64,000 bases of DNA. Source: Microbacterium sp. CSI-V (GTDB taxonomy: Bacteria > Actinomycetota > Actinomycetes > Actinomycetales > Microbacteriaceae). The stretch lies in NCBI RefSeq assembly GCF_001984105.1, contig NZ_MTQM01000009.1, forward strand, positions 248,001 to 312,000. Reading direction: 5' to 3'. The position numbers and the translations under genes were made by a program. Below, one piece after another: positions 53,297 to 61,814 of the stretch; the stretch's first letter is position 1, and every line of letters begins with the position of its first letter. Below the pieces are notes generated by a model, which made no database searches, was not told where the DNA came from, and saw only the letters and a list, made by a program, of their open reading frames with translations.

Positions 53297-56197
53297 ATGC
53301 CATTAGCCGTGCCGCTGACACTTAACGAAGTTCGCGAGAACCTGTCGAAGTTCTCTGTGGAATGGAAGGGCGCGGACTACGAGCGCGGTCAGGCTCAGGG
53401 GTTCTGGCGCGAGTTCTTCGTGTGCTTCGGCATCGGCGGCAAAAGCGCCGTCCTCTACGAGCACCAGGTCAAGAAGCTCGGAGGTGCGAAGGGCTACATC
53501 GACTCGTTCATCCCCGGCAAGCTCATTGTCGAAGCGAAGAGCAGCGGGAAGAACCTCAACTCGGCGTTCGACCAGGCATCCGAGTACGCACTCGCACTCA
53601 CGGAAGCGGAGCGTCCTCGCTACGTCATCGTCTCCGACTTCCAGCGGTTCGTCCTCACCGACCTGTCCAAAGACAAGGTCACCGAGATCACCCTCGGCTC
53701 TCTGGCATCGAACGCCGAGAAGTTCCGCTTTCTCATGGAAGACGCGCCCGAGGAGATCGCCGAGGAGCGTGAAGCCGATCGCGCGGCTGCCTACCGTGTG
53801 AGCAAGCTCCACAAGATGCTCCTCGATGGTGGGCTCAGTGGAGAAGCCCTCGACGTGTTCCTCACGCGTCTGCTGTTCCTGTTCTTCGCCGATGACACAG
53901 GTCTGCTGAATGTCAACGGATCGTTCCACCGGCTGCTCAAGAAGACCCCAACGAGCGTGCTCTATGGCACCCTCTCGCTGCTCTTCCGCACTCTCGATCA
54001 AGACCCCGCGAAGGGTGAGCGTCCCGCCGCCCTCGACGAGGACATTGCGCGGTTCCCGTACATCAACGGTGCGCTGTTCAAGAAGCCAGGTGACTTCCCT
54101 GTGTTCGACGAGAAGACCCGAAACTTGCTCGTCGAGTGCTCGTCGCTCGACTGGTCGACGATCTCCCCGGCGATCTTTGGCGCGATGTTCCAAGGCATCC
54201 TCGAAGGCGAGTTCAAGACAGAGGGAGACGAGCCTGTAAGCCGACAGGCGACTCGTCGCGAGATGGGTGCTCACTACACGTCCGAGCGCAACATCATGCG
54301 CGTGATTCGACCGCTGTTCCTCGACGAACTGCGCGCTGAGTTCGAGGCGGCTAAGGGTGACGCCACCGCGCTCAAGACCCTCTACGACCACCTCCCGACG
54401 ATCACGTTCCTCGACCCTGCGTGCGGCTGTGGTTCGTTCCTCGTGGTCGCGTACCGCGAACTGCGGCGGCTTGAGCTGGACATCATCGACACGATGCTGC
54501 ACGACAAAGACCTCTCGAAGGTCGATGTCGGTGCATTCATCCGTGTGCGCGTGAACCAGATGCACGGGATCGAGTTGTTCGACAGCCCGGCACAGATCGC
54601 AAAGGTTGCGCTCTGGATCACCGACCACCAGATGTCGATGGAAGCCGCAGCCCGATTCGGCTCGTCGCGCCGATCGCTGCCGCTCGCTGTCTCGCCGACC
54701 ATCAAGGTAGGCAACGCATTACGGGTGCCGTGGGAAGAGGTCATCCCGGCGACCTTCTGCGACTACGTAATCGGCAACCCGCCGTTCCGTGGGAAGCAGT
54801 ACCAGACCGACGAGCAGAAAGCCGACCTCGACATCGTGTTCGGGAAGGGCAAGCACGAACTCATCAAGGGTCGTGGCGTGCTCGACTTCGTCACGGCGTG
54901 GTTCGTGAAGGCGGCGCAGTACATCGAGAAGTCGTCCTCGACCGCGCGTGAACTCGATCTCTTCGCCACAGACGCGAGCGCATGGGGATCGCGTGGCAAC
55001 GAGGCAATGATCGACATCGACGCTGGCTGGCAGAACTGGAAGCCGACTCGCGTGGGTCTCGTCTCGACGAACTCGATCGTGCAGGGCGAGCAGGTCAGCA
55101 TCCTGTGGGACTGGATGCTCGCGCAGGGAATGCAGATCACGTTCGCGCACCGGACGTTCTCGTGGGCGAACGAGGGCAAGGGTAACGCGGCTGTCCATTG
55201 CGTCATCATCGGATTCAGCAGTGAGGCTGCCGAGACAAAGCGGCTCTACTTCTACCCCGATCTCAAGGGTGAGCCGGTGGAGACGAACCCGTCCAATATC
55301 AGCCCCTACCTGGTCGACGCTCCGAACGTCGTCGCTGTGGGTCGCACAACGCCGCTGTCGCCTGTTCCTGGGCTTCGATTCGGCAGTATGGCGAACGATG
55401 GAGGGCACCTCGTCCTGAACGCAGCGGAGCGCGCTGCGGCGATCGCCGCCGACGCGACTCTGGAATCCCTCATCCGACCCTTCGTCGGCGCTCAAGAGAT
55501 GCTGAACGGAGACGAACGATATGCGCTCTGGCTTGCCGATTCAACACCTGAGCAGCGCAACCGCCCGCTCGTGGTCGAGCGGGTCAGGGAGGTGCGCACC
55601 TACCGCGAGAAGTCGAAGCGAGACACGACCCGCAAGCTCGCGGCAACACCGTTCCTGTTCGGTGAGATCAGGCAGCCGAAGACCCCGTACCTGATGATCC
55701 CGCGTGTGTCGAGCGAGCGTCGGCAGATCATCCCGATCGCGTACTGCGAGCCGGAGATCGTCGCGAGCGAGCAGGTCTTCACGCTCCCAGACGCGACACT
55801 CGCGCACTTCGGTGTCCTCACGTCAACGATGCACAACGCTTGGGTGCGCACGGTCGCCGGTCGGCTCAAGAGCGACTATCGGTACAGCGCGGGGCTCGTG
55901 TTCAACACCTTTCCGTGGATCGACCTCGACGACGACCTCGCGACGATCGAGACGACGGCGCAGGCGGTGCTCGATGCTCGTGCGCTCTACCCAGACTCAA
56001 CGCTGGCAACGCTCTACGACCCGAACCTGATGCCCGCCGAACTCGTGAAGGCGCACGCGGCGCTCGACCGAGCAGTGGACAAGCACTACGGCTACAAAGC
56101 GGAGCAGAGCGATATCGCTCGGGTGTCATTCCTCTTCGAAAGGTACGCCGCACTCATTGCGACCGCAGCCGCCAACGCGCACGATGCCGCAGAGTAG
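53297..56197 (+). CDS. MmeI-like Type IIL restriction-modification enzyme (single chain)
   Basis: A 966-aa protein combining nuclease, N6-adenine methyltransferase and target recognition. N-terminal PD-(D/E)XK site YIDSFIPGKLIVEAKSSGKN gives Asp69, Glu79 and Lys81. A helical connector follows, then gamma-class methyltransferase motif X (REMGAHYTSE, 321-330), motif I FLDPACGCGSFL (371-382), MHGIELFDSP (422-431) and motif IV GNPPF (493-497). The C-terminal third should be the DNA-recognition domain. Such enzymes cut about 20 bp from a short asymmetric site and methylate only one strand. The recognition site cannot be read off. Length and motifs are complete, so probably active. Confidence 0.9.
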   Translation: MPLAVPLTLNEVRENLSKFSVEWKGADYERGQAQGFWREFFVCFGIGGKSAVLYEHQVKKLGGAKGYIDSFIPGKLIVEAKSSGKNLNSAFDQASEYALALTEAERPRYVIVSDFQRFVLTDLSKDKVTEITLGSLASNAEKFRFLMEDAPEEIAEEREADRAAAYRVSKLHKMLLDGGLSGEALDVFLTRLLFLFFADDTGLLNVNGSFHRLLKKTPTSVLYGTLSLLFRTLDQDPAKGERPAALDEDIARFPYINGALFKKPGDFPVFDEKTRNLLVECSSLDWSTISPAIFGAMFQGILEGEFKTEGDEPVSRQATRREMGAHYTSERNIMRVIRPLFLDELRAEFEAAKGDATALKTLYDHLPTITFLDPACGCGSFLVVAYRELRRLELDIIDTMLHDKDLSKVDVGAFIRVRVNQMHGIELFDSPAQIAKVALWITDHQMSMEAAARFGSSRRSLPLAVSPTIKVGNALRVPWEEVIPATFCDYVIGNPPFRGKQYQTDEQKADLDIVFGKGKHELIKGRGVLDFVTAWFVKAAQYIEKSSSTARELDLFATDASAWGSRGNEAMIDIDAGWQNWKPTRVGLVSTNSIVQGEQVSILWDWMLAQGMQITFAHRTFSWANEGKGNAAVHCVIIGFSSEAAETKRLYFYPDLKGEPVETNPSNISPYLVDAPNVVAVGRTTPLSPVPGLRFGSMANDGGHLVLNAAERAAAIAADATLESLIRPFVGAQEMLNGDERYALWLADSTPEQRNRPLVVERVREVRTYREKSKRDTTRKLAATPFLFGEIRQPKTPYLMIPRVSSERRQIIPIAYCEPEIVASEQVFTLPDATLAHFGVLTSTMHNAWVRTVAGRLKSDYRYSAGLVFNTFPWIDLDDDLATIETTAQAVLDARALYPDSTLATLYDPNLMPAELVKAHAALDRAVDKHYGYKAEQSDIARVSFLFERYAALIATAAANAHDAAE

Positions 56198-56226
56198 GGC
56201 GCACTCTACTTTGTGCAGGGTGAGGG

Positions 56227-56435
56227 TCAGAACGGCTCCTCGTCGTGCAACTGCTCGATCGGGACTCGGGGAACGCCATCAGCGCCTTGTACGCCGCGAG
56301 TTCGTCAGCGATCAGTTGCCCGTCAAACCGGTCCCCCACCTCGACGATGAGCTCGCGCACGCGATCCGCGTGCAGGTCGTACAAAAAGCGCCCCTCGGGG
56401 CGGCTGAGACCGTCCGGGCGAACATGCCAGAGCAT
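56227..56435 (-). pseudogene. Small unknown island gene broken by a 1-nt indel
   Basis: From ATG 56433-56435 the protein reads MLWHVRPDGLSRPEGRFLYD, then HADRVRELIVEVGDRFDGQL and ADELAAYKALMAF with good codon structure. It then runs into low-quality sequence. A 1-nt correction at the C4 tract (56268-56271) would instead give RVPIEQLHDEEPF and stop at 56227, a convincing acidic C-terminus. Family unknown. It is convergent with the MmeI-like gene. Confidence 0.5.
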
Positions 56436-56444
56436 TCGAGTGCG

Positions 56445-56550
56445 TTACCGCTCGATGACTGAGTAGCCGCGACACGAGACGCGCAGTCCCTCGGAGTGCA
56501 TCCGCGCTCGAATCCACTTGCCGTACGTCGAGAGCGCGGCGTCCTTCGTG
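56445..56550 (-). pseudogene. 3' remnant of a truncated island gene
   Basis: The last ~35 codons of a minus-strand gene: TKDAALSTYGKWIRARMHSE, GLRVSCRGYSVIER, stop at 56445-56447. The 5' part is missing because the frame runs into the DUF4349 repeat exactly at 56550/56551. It marks the recombination junction. No family is recognised from so short a piece. Confidence 0.6.
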
Positions 56551-57357
56551 ATGAGCGCACCGCTCGTCCCCCAGGGCGCCGCGGGCGGGTCGGCGGACTC
56601 GTCGACCTCCTTCGCCGCCTCGGAGTCCGGGACGTCTACGACCGATGGCACGCGAGACATCGTCGCGACCGGATCCAGCACCGTGGAGGTCGAGGACGTG
56701 CCTGCGGCGATCACGCAGATCTCGGATGCCGCGACCTCCGCGGGCGGATACGTCGAGTCCTCGCAGGTCGGGGGCGGCTATGGCGTGGTGCCCCTGGACG
56801 CGACGGCGTCGCAGCCGGCCGTGTCGTCCGGCTGGATCACGGTGCGGGTGCCGGCCGAAGCGCTGACCTCGGTGATGGACGGGCTCTCCGCGGTCGGTGA
56901 CGTCACCGCGACCAGTGTGAACCGCTCCGACGTCACCGAGCAGACGGTCGACCTCCGGGCCCGCGTCGCCGCCGGCGAGGCATCCGTCGCTCGTCTGACC
57001 GAACTGATGGCGCAGGCCGGGTCGGTGTCCGACCTCATCGCCGCCGAGTCCGCCCTGTCGGAGCGTCAGGCACAGCTGGACTCCGATCGCGCGATCCTGA
57101 CCTCGATCGAGTCGCAGGTCGCGATGTCGTCGCTCAGCGTCCAGCTGAACATGCGGTCGCAGACCGTGGCGGCCGATCCCGCGGGCTTCGGCGACGGACT
57201 CGTCGCCGGGTGGAACGGCCTGATCGCCACACTGAACGGCGTCGTGATCGGCCTCGGCTTCCTGCTCCCGTGGATCGCCGTCGCGGGCATCGTGGTGCTG
57301 ATCGTCTGGGGTGTGCGTCGCATCGTGCGGAATCGTCGGGGGTCGCGCGAGGCGTAG
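56551..57357 (+). pseudogene. Truncated second copy of the DUF4349 gene
   Basis: It begins at codon 94 of the full copy (Met-Ser-Ala-Pro) and runs to the same stop. The basic N-terminus and first membrane helix are missing; the DUF4349 body, coiled coil and C-terminal helix remain intact, with three amino-acid changes (Asp to Glu, Val to Ile, Lys to Asn). An ATG at 56518 or 56551 could start translation, but there is no promoter or Shine-Dalgarno. The sequence was kept open, consistent with recent origin. Confidence 0.8.
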
Positions 57358-57361
57358 GACG
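56551..57361 (+). repeat. Direct repeat, right copy (3' part of DUF4349 gene)
   Basis: The partner of 47750-48560. Both breakpoints are sharp: to the left the identity starts at the ATG of MSAP, to the right it ends 4 nt after the TAG stop (GACG). Confidence 0.93.
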
Positions 57362-57423
57362 GCGGCGGCCCCGGCCCGCAAGGGTCGGGGCCTGGCCGGC
57401 TCGTCCGGCTACGGCACTGAAGC

Positions 57424-57461
57424 GAGAAGAAGCCCCGACCATTCGGTCGAGGCTTCTTCTC
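57424..57461 (-). terminator. Terminator downstream of tRNA-Glu
   Basis: GAGAAGAAGCC (57424-57434) pairs with GGCTTCTTCTC (57451-57461), with further CGACC/GGTCG pairing inside. It is placed 6 nt beyond the 3' end of tRNA-Glu on the minus strand and also serves the convergent DUF4349 copy. Confidence 0.75.
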
Positions 57462-57466
57462 ATTGG

Positions 57467-57539
57467 TGACCCCAGCGGGATTCGAACCCGCGTTACCGCC
57501 GTGAGAGGGCGGCGTACTAGGCCGCTATACGATGGGGCC
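57467..57539 (-). tRNA. tRNA-Glu (anticodon CTC)
   Basis: A 73-nt cloverleaf: 7-bp acceptor GGCCCCA/TGGGGTC with one G-T pair, anticodon stem CCGCC/GGCGG with loop CTCTCAC (anticodon CTC), and T-loop GGTTCGAATCC. The discriminator is A; the 3' CCA is not encoded in full (ACC follows as A-CC). Not used as an integration site here. Confidence 0.96.
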
Positions 57540-57555
57540 GCGTCGCAACCGTTCA

Positions 57556-57585
57556 AGTATGCACTACGGGTGCCGCGCACGACAA
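57556..57585 (-). promoter_or_regulatory. tRNA-Glu promoter
   Basis: Minus strand TTGTCG (57580-57585), 18-bp spacer, CATACT (57556-57561), 16 nt before the mature 5' end of the tRNA. Confidence 0.55.
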
Positions 57586-57756
57586 ATCGGGCCGCGAATG
57601 ACTCGCAGCCCGGGCGTGTCCGGCCCACCGTACCGCGACCGCGGCTCCGAGGGAAGAGCCGGGCCGGAGCGGACGCACGACGTTCACCCTGTGGCATCCC
57701 GATGACTCGCCGTCCAGCGGTTGCAGGCTCCCGCACCGCGGAGTTGACTCGAGCGC

Positions 57757-58395
57757 ATGCAGGTCACCAAACGCGAACACGCGGCCCTCGTCCTCACGGA
57801 GGCCGGACACACCCTGGTCATCGATCCCGGCGTCTTCACCTCGCCGCTCGAGGAGCTCACCGGACTCGTCGGCGTCGTCATCACGCACGAGCACCCCGAC
57901 CACTGGACCCCCGAGCACCTCACCCGACTCCAGAAGGCGCACCCCGGCGTGCCGATCTACGGCCCCGAGGGCGTGCAGAAGGCGGCCGCGGGCTTCGATG
58001 TCGTCGCGGTCCACCCCGGTGACTCGCTCGACCTCGGACCGTTCCACCTGGAGTTCTTCGGCGGCAAGCACGCCGAGATCCACTCGTCGATTCCGATCGT
58101 CGACAACGTCGGCGTCCTCGTGAACGACGCGTTCTTCTACCCCGGCGACTCGTACACGGTCCCGAAGGGGGCGCACGTCTCCCTCCTCGCCGCCCCGGTC
58201 GGCGCCCCGTGGCTGAAGATCTCCGAAGCGATCGACTACGTGCTGGCCGTCAAGCCCGCCCGCGCTTTCGCGACCCACGACATGACGCTCTCGGTCGCCG
58301 GGAAGCAGATGGGCGACGCGCGCCTCACGTGGGCCGTCGAGCAGAACGGCGGATCGTTCGTCGACCTGGGCCCGGGCGACTCGACCGAGGTCTGA
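57757..58395 (+). CDS. MBL-fold metal-dependent hydrolase
   Basis: A 212-aa metallo-beta-lactamase-fold protein. ITHEHPDHWTPEHL supplies the HxHxDH metal site, FFGGKHAEIHSS a further His, VNDAFFYPGDS the Asp and ARAFATHDMTLS the last His. It resembles the UlaG/YtnP-like group of small hydrolases. The substrate is unknown. It stands alone, with a 17-bp hairpin terminator after it. A TTGACT lies 12 nt before the ATG, but no proper promoter spacing is seen. Confidence 0.88.
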   Translation: MQVTKREHAALVLTEAGHTLVIDPGVFTSPLEELTGLVGVVITHEHPDHWTPEHLTRLQKAHPGVPIYGPEGVQKAAAGFDVVAVHPGDSLDLGPFHLEFFGGKHAEIHSSIPIVDNVGVLVNDAFFYPGDSYTVPKGAHVSLLAAPVGAPWLKISEAIDYVLAVKPARAFATHDMTLSVAGKQMGDARLTWAVEQNGGSFVDLGPGDSTEV

Positions 58396-58410
58396 CACCA
58401 CCCGCAGACG

Positions 58411-58456
58411 GAACACCGGATGCCACGACCCCTGGGGGCCGTGGCATCCGGTGTTC
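58411..58456. terminator. Bidirectional hairpin terminator between MBL gene and ptsH
   Basis: GAACACCGGATGCCACG (58411-58427) is perfectly complementary to 58440-58456, a 17-bp stem with a 12-nt loop. The genes on either side converge. The arms carry the GGATGCC heptamer. Confidence 0.7.
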
Positions 58457-58470
58457 TGCGTGCGACGTGC

Positions 58471-58740
58471 TTACTGCGCGTCGAGGTCGGTCTCGAGCAG
58501 GGCGACCAGCTCGTCGAGCGCCTGCTCGGCGCCCTCGCCCTCGGCCTTCAGCGTCACGACGGTGCCGTGACCGGCGCCCAGGCCCATGAGCGACAGGATG
58601 CTGCCGGCGTTGAGGTCGGGACCGCCCGCGGCCGCGATGGTGACGGGCACCTTCTTCTCCTGCACGGCCTGCACGAAGAGCTTCGCGGGGCGGGCGTGGA
58701 GACCCGAGCTGCTGGCGATGGTGGCCTGACGTTCTGCCAT
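58471..58740 (-). CDS. ptsH: Phosphocarrier protein HPr
   Basis: HPr carries phosphate from Enzyme I to the sugar-specific IIA domains. The 89-aa protein has the active site His15 in SSSGLHARPA and the regulatory-Ser region AGSILSLMGLGAG. It is the last gene of the fructose PTS operon (fruR-fruK-fruAB-ptsH). Enzyme I (ptsI) is not in the window. Confidence 0.95.
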   Translation of the reverse strand: MAERQATIASSSGLHARPAKLFVQAVQEKKVPVTIAAAGGPDLNAGSILSLMGLGAGHGTVVTLKAEGEGAEQALDELVALLETDLDAQ

Positions 58741-58767
58741 GGTGATTCCTTTCGAACCGTTGGGGCC

Positions 58768-60828
58768 TTATGCGGCGACCGGGACCGCCGTGGCGGACTC
58801 GGCGACGGGGGCTTCTTCCTTGCGTGTGCCACCGATCCGCTTGAGGGCGACGACGAGCACCGCCGAAACGACCGTACCCACGATGATCGCGAGCGGGAAA
58901 CCCCACACGGGGTTGATCGCGAAGAGCACGAAGATGCCGCCGTGCGGAGCGTACGACTGGACCCCGATGAGCATGCTCAGACCACCGGTGATCGCGCCGC
59001 CCACCATCGAGGCGGGGATCACGCGCAGCGGGTCGGCCGCCGCGAACGGGATCGCGCCCTCGGAGATGAACGAGGCGCCCAGGAGCCAGGCGGCGGCGCC
59101 GTTCTCGCGCTCGACGGGCGTGAACCGGCCACGGGCGAGGACCGTGGATGCCAACGCCATCGCGAGCGGGGGCACCATGCCGGCGGCCATGACCGCGGCC
59201 ATGATCAGGTACGGCGCGGTGTTGGTCTGCGTCGCCGCGGCGAGGCCGGTGGTGGCGAAGACGTAGGCGACCTTGTTGACGGGTCCGCCGAGGTCGAAGC
59301 ACATCATGAGGCCGAGGATGACACCGAGCAGGACAGCACCGGCGCCCGAGGCGGCGAGCGACGTCAGGCCCTCGGTCAGCGCGGCCATGAGCGCGGCGAT
59401 CGGACGACCGAGGAACAGGATCATCAACCCCGAGGCGAAGATCGAGCCGAGGAACGGCACGATCACCACCGGCATGAGGCCGCGGAGCCAGCGGGGAGCG
59501 TCGAAGCGACCGAGCCACCAGGCGATGAAGCCGGCGAGCAGACCGCCGATGATGCCGCCGATGAAGCCGGCGTTCATGAGCACCGCGACGGCACCCGCGA
59601 CGAAACCGGGCGCGATGCCGGGCCGGTCGGCGATCGCGTAGGCGATGAAGCCCGCGAGGACCGCGACGATGAAGCCCATCGACGTGGCGCCGATCATGAA
59701 GGCCACCGACCCGAGGTACTGCCCGAGCGGGCCGAGCGACGAGGTGATGTTCTCGGTCGGGAGGTCCCACAGCGAGTTCTGGATGATGACGTTCGCGGCA
59801 TCCTTGGTGACCTGGTATCCGCCGAGCAGGAAGCCCAGCGCGATGAGAAGGCCACCGCCGGCGACGAACGGGATCATGTAGCTGACACCGGTGAGGAGCC
59901 ACCGCTGGATGCGACGTCCCACGGACTGCTGGACGACCGGAGCATCGGAGGCGGATGCCGCCGCCGCGCCGCCCTGCACGCGGGCGGCGTTCGGGTTCTC
60001 GCTGGCGGCGACGGCCTCGGCGATGAGCTGCTTCGGCTGCTCGATGCCGCGCTTGACACCGGCGCGCACGACGGGCTTCCCCGCGAAACGCTGCGGCTCG
60101 CGCACGTCGACGTCGACCGCGAAGATCACGGCGTCGGCGTCGTCGATGACGCTCTGCGGGAGGGCCTTGTAGCCGCTCGAGCCCTGCGGCTCGACGACGA
60201 GCTCGACGCCGTCGGCCTCGAGGCCCGCGGCGGTCAGGGCGTCGGCGGCCATGAAGGTGTGGGCGATGCCCGTGGCGCACGCGGTGACCGCGACGATCTT
60301 GGTCGTCTTCGTCGCCGTGGCGGTGCGGGCCTCGGCACGCGTGGCCGCGGGAGCCGCGGCCGCAGGCGCCTCGGGAGCGGGGGTGATGGCATCCGTGATG
60401 ATCCGGACCGCGTCGGACGGCGTCGCCGCGGCGCGAAGGCCGCCGGTGAACTCGGGCTTCATGAGGCTCCGAGCCAGCTGCGACAGGACCGCGAGGTGGG
60501 CCTCGTCGGCACCGGCGGGCGCGGCGATGAGGAACACGATGTCCGCGGGACCGTCGGGCGCGCCGAAGTCGACACCCGGGGTCAGGCGCGCGAACGCGAG
60601 GGTCGGTTCGGTGACGGAGGCGCTGCGGGCGTGCGGGATGCCGATGCCGCCCGGGAGGCCCGTCTCGTCCTTCTGCTCGCGGGCCCACGCATCGTCGAAG
60701 AGTTCCTGCGCGCTGGTCGCGCGGCCCTGCGCGACGACACGCTCGGCCAGAGCACGGATGACCGACTGCTTGTCGGCCCCCAGGGGCGCGTCGAGGCTGA
60801 CGAGCTCCGGTGTGATGATGTCGGACAT
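58768..60828 (-). CDS. fruA: Fructose-specific PTS permease, fused EIIABC
   Basis: Imports and phosphorylates fructose to fructose-1-phosphate. The 686-aa fusion is ordered EIIA (His66 in GGIGIPHARSAS), linker rich in Ala/Pro, EIIB (Cys184 in AVTACATGIAHTFMAADAL) and EIIC from about residue 300, with ~9 membrane helices (SYMIPFVAGGGLLIALGFLL, LVHGIN-like region replaced by the fructose-type PVNKVAYVFATTGL). A 20-nt gap after fruK and the same strand place it in the operon. ATG 60826-60828. Confidence 0.94.
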   Translation of the reverse strand: MSDIITPELVSLDAPLGADKQSVIRALAERVVAQGRATSAQELFDDAWAREQKDETGLPGGIGIPHARSASVTEPTLAFARLTPGVDFGAPDGPADIVFLIAAPAGADEAHLAVLSQLARSLMKPEFTGGLRAAATPSDAVRIITDAITPAPEAPAAAAPAATRAEARTATATKTTKIVAVTACATGIAHTFMAADALTAAGLEADGVELVVEPQGSSGYKALPQSVIDDADAVIFAVDVDVREPQRFAGKPVVRAGVKRGIEQPKQLIAEAVAASENPNAARVQGGAAAASASDAPVVQQSVGRRIQRWLLTGVSYMIPFVAGGGLLIALGFLLGGYQVTKDAANVIIQNSLWDLPTENITSSLGPLGQYLGSVAFMIGATSMGFIVAVLAGFIAYAIADRPGIAPGFVAGAVAVLMNAGFIGGIIGGLLAGFIAWWLGRFDAPRWLRGLMPVVIVPFLGSIFASGLMILFLGRPIAALMAALTEGLTSLAASGAGAVLLGVILGLMMCFDLGGPVNKVAYVFATTGLAAATQTNTAPYLIMAAVMAAGMVPPLAMALASTVLARGRFTPVERENGAAAWLLGASFISEGAIPFAAADPLRVIPASMVGGAITGGLSMLIGVQSYAPHGGIFVLFAINPVWGFPLAIIVGTVVSAVLVVALKRIGGTRKEEAPVAESATAVPVAA

Positions 60829-60848
60829 TTTCTGGTGACCTTTCGTGG

Positions 60849-61814
60849 TCAGGGTGTTGCGGTGGGAGGGGAGAAAACGGTCACGGCGATCGGCCCGGCG
60901 GGCAGGTCGGCCGGTGTCGGGGCTTGCGTCCCCGGCAGGGTCGCCGCAGCCGCGCCGTACGCGATGCTGCGGGCGAGTCGATCGGGGGCGGCGGCCCCCT
61001 CGAGGTCGGCGAGGAGGTAGCCGGCGAGCGAACTGTCGCCCGCGCCCACCGTGCTCGCGACCTGGATCTTGGGGGCGCGCCCGCGCCACGTGCCGTCCGC
61101 GTCGAACAGCAGGGCACCGTCGGCCCCGAGGGTGACGAGGGCGGATGCCACGCGCCCGGGGACCAGCTCGGCGGCCCGGCGAGCGGCCGCGGCGATCACG
61201 TCGAGGTCGTCCGCGGCGTCCTCGCCGACGAGCTCGGCCAACTCCTCGTGGTTCGGCTTGATGAGGTCGGGATGCGCCGATGCGACGACGGCGGCGAGGG
61301 CGGCGCCCGAGGCGTCGACGGCGATGCGCGGAGCCGCGGCCCCCCACCGATCGCGGACGGCGGCGATGAGGTCGGCATAGAACGTCGCCGGCACACCCGG
61401 CGGCAGCGACCCGGCGAGGACGAGCCAGGTGGCGTTCTCCGCCGCCGCGACCACACCCGCGGTGAGCGCGGCGGCCTCGGAGGACGAGAGCTCGGCGCCG
61501 GGGAGGTTCAGCTTCGTCGTCTCGCCCGTGGGATCGGTGATGGTGAGGTTCGCCCGCACTCGACCCGCCACCGGCACGATCGCCACGTCGACCTCGGCGT
61601 CGTCGAGGAGCAGACGGTACGGGTCGTGGTCGTTGACCGGCACGACGGCGCGCGCGGGAGCGCCGGCGGCCGAGACGACCCGGGCGACGTTGACGCCCTT
61701 GCCCCCGGCATCCTCCCGCGAGGACTCGGCGCGCTGGACCTCGCCGGGAACGAGCGGGCCGGTGAGCTGCACGGCGCGGTCGGCCGACGGGTTGGCGGTC
61801 AGCGTGACGATCAT
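60849..61814 (-). CDS. fruK: 1-phosphofructokinase
   Basis: Phosphorylates fructose-1-phosphate to fructose-1,6-bisphosphate. The 321-aa PfkB-family protein has MIVTLTANPSADRAVQL, DAGGKGVNVARVVSAAG (sugar-binding Gly-Gly), LVLAGSLPPGVP and the catalytic VGAGDSSLAGYLLADLEGA anion hole with Asp. The canonical GAGDxxxAG is present. It overlaps fruR by 4 nt. Confidence 0.94.
   Translation of the reverse strand: MIVTLTANPSADRAVQLTGPLVPGEVQRAESSREDAGGKGVNVARVVSAAGAPARAVVPVNDHDPYRLLLDDAEVDVAIVPVAGRVRANLTITDPTGETTKLNLPGAELSSSEAAALTAGVVAAAENATWLVLAGSLPPGVPATFYADLIAAVRDRWGAAAPRIAVDASGAALAAVVASAHPDLIKPNHEELAELVGEDAADDLDVIAAAARRAAELVPGRVASALVTLGADGALLFDADGTWRGRAPKIQVASTVGAGDSSLAGYLLADLEGAAAPDRLARSIAYGAAAATLPGTQAPTPADLPAGPIAVTVFSPPTATP

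Larger units (their letters stand above)
48561..56550. mobile_element. 8.0-kb horizontally acquired defence island between direct repeats
   Basis: The segment between the DUF4349 repeats has visibly lower GC and more A/T-ending codons than both flanks. It lacks housekeeping genes and contains only restriction/abortive-infection-like genes. There is no integrase, transposase or tRNA att site. Homologous recombination through the DUF4349 gene explains the structure: the donor DNA carried its own 3' half of that gene. RecA recombination between the repeats could also delete the island and restore one intact gene. Confidence 0.8.

Noticed and set aside
53297..56197. PglX-type (BREX) methyltransferase
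   Set aside because: The protein has an N-terminal PD-(D/E)XK nuclease site and MmeI-like order, is shorter than typical PglX, and no other BREX gene (brxL, pglZ, brxC) is present.
57467..57539. tRNA-Glu as the integration site of the island
   Set aside because: The island ends about 0.9 kb away at the DUF4349 repeat, there is no integrase and no repeated tRNA 3' end at the other side.
58420..61020. 866-aa plus-strand ORF antisense to the fructose permease
   Set aside because: A shadow of fruA with low-complexity Arg/Gly/Asp-rich translation and no recognisable domain.
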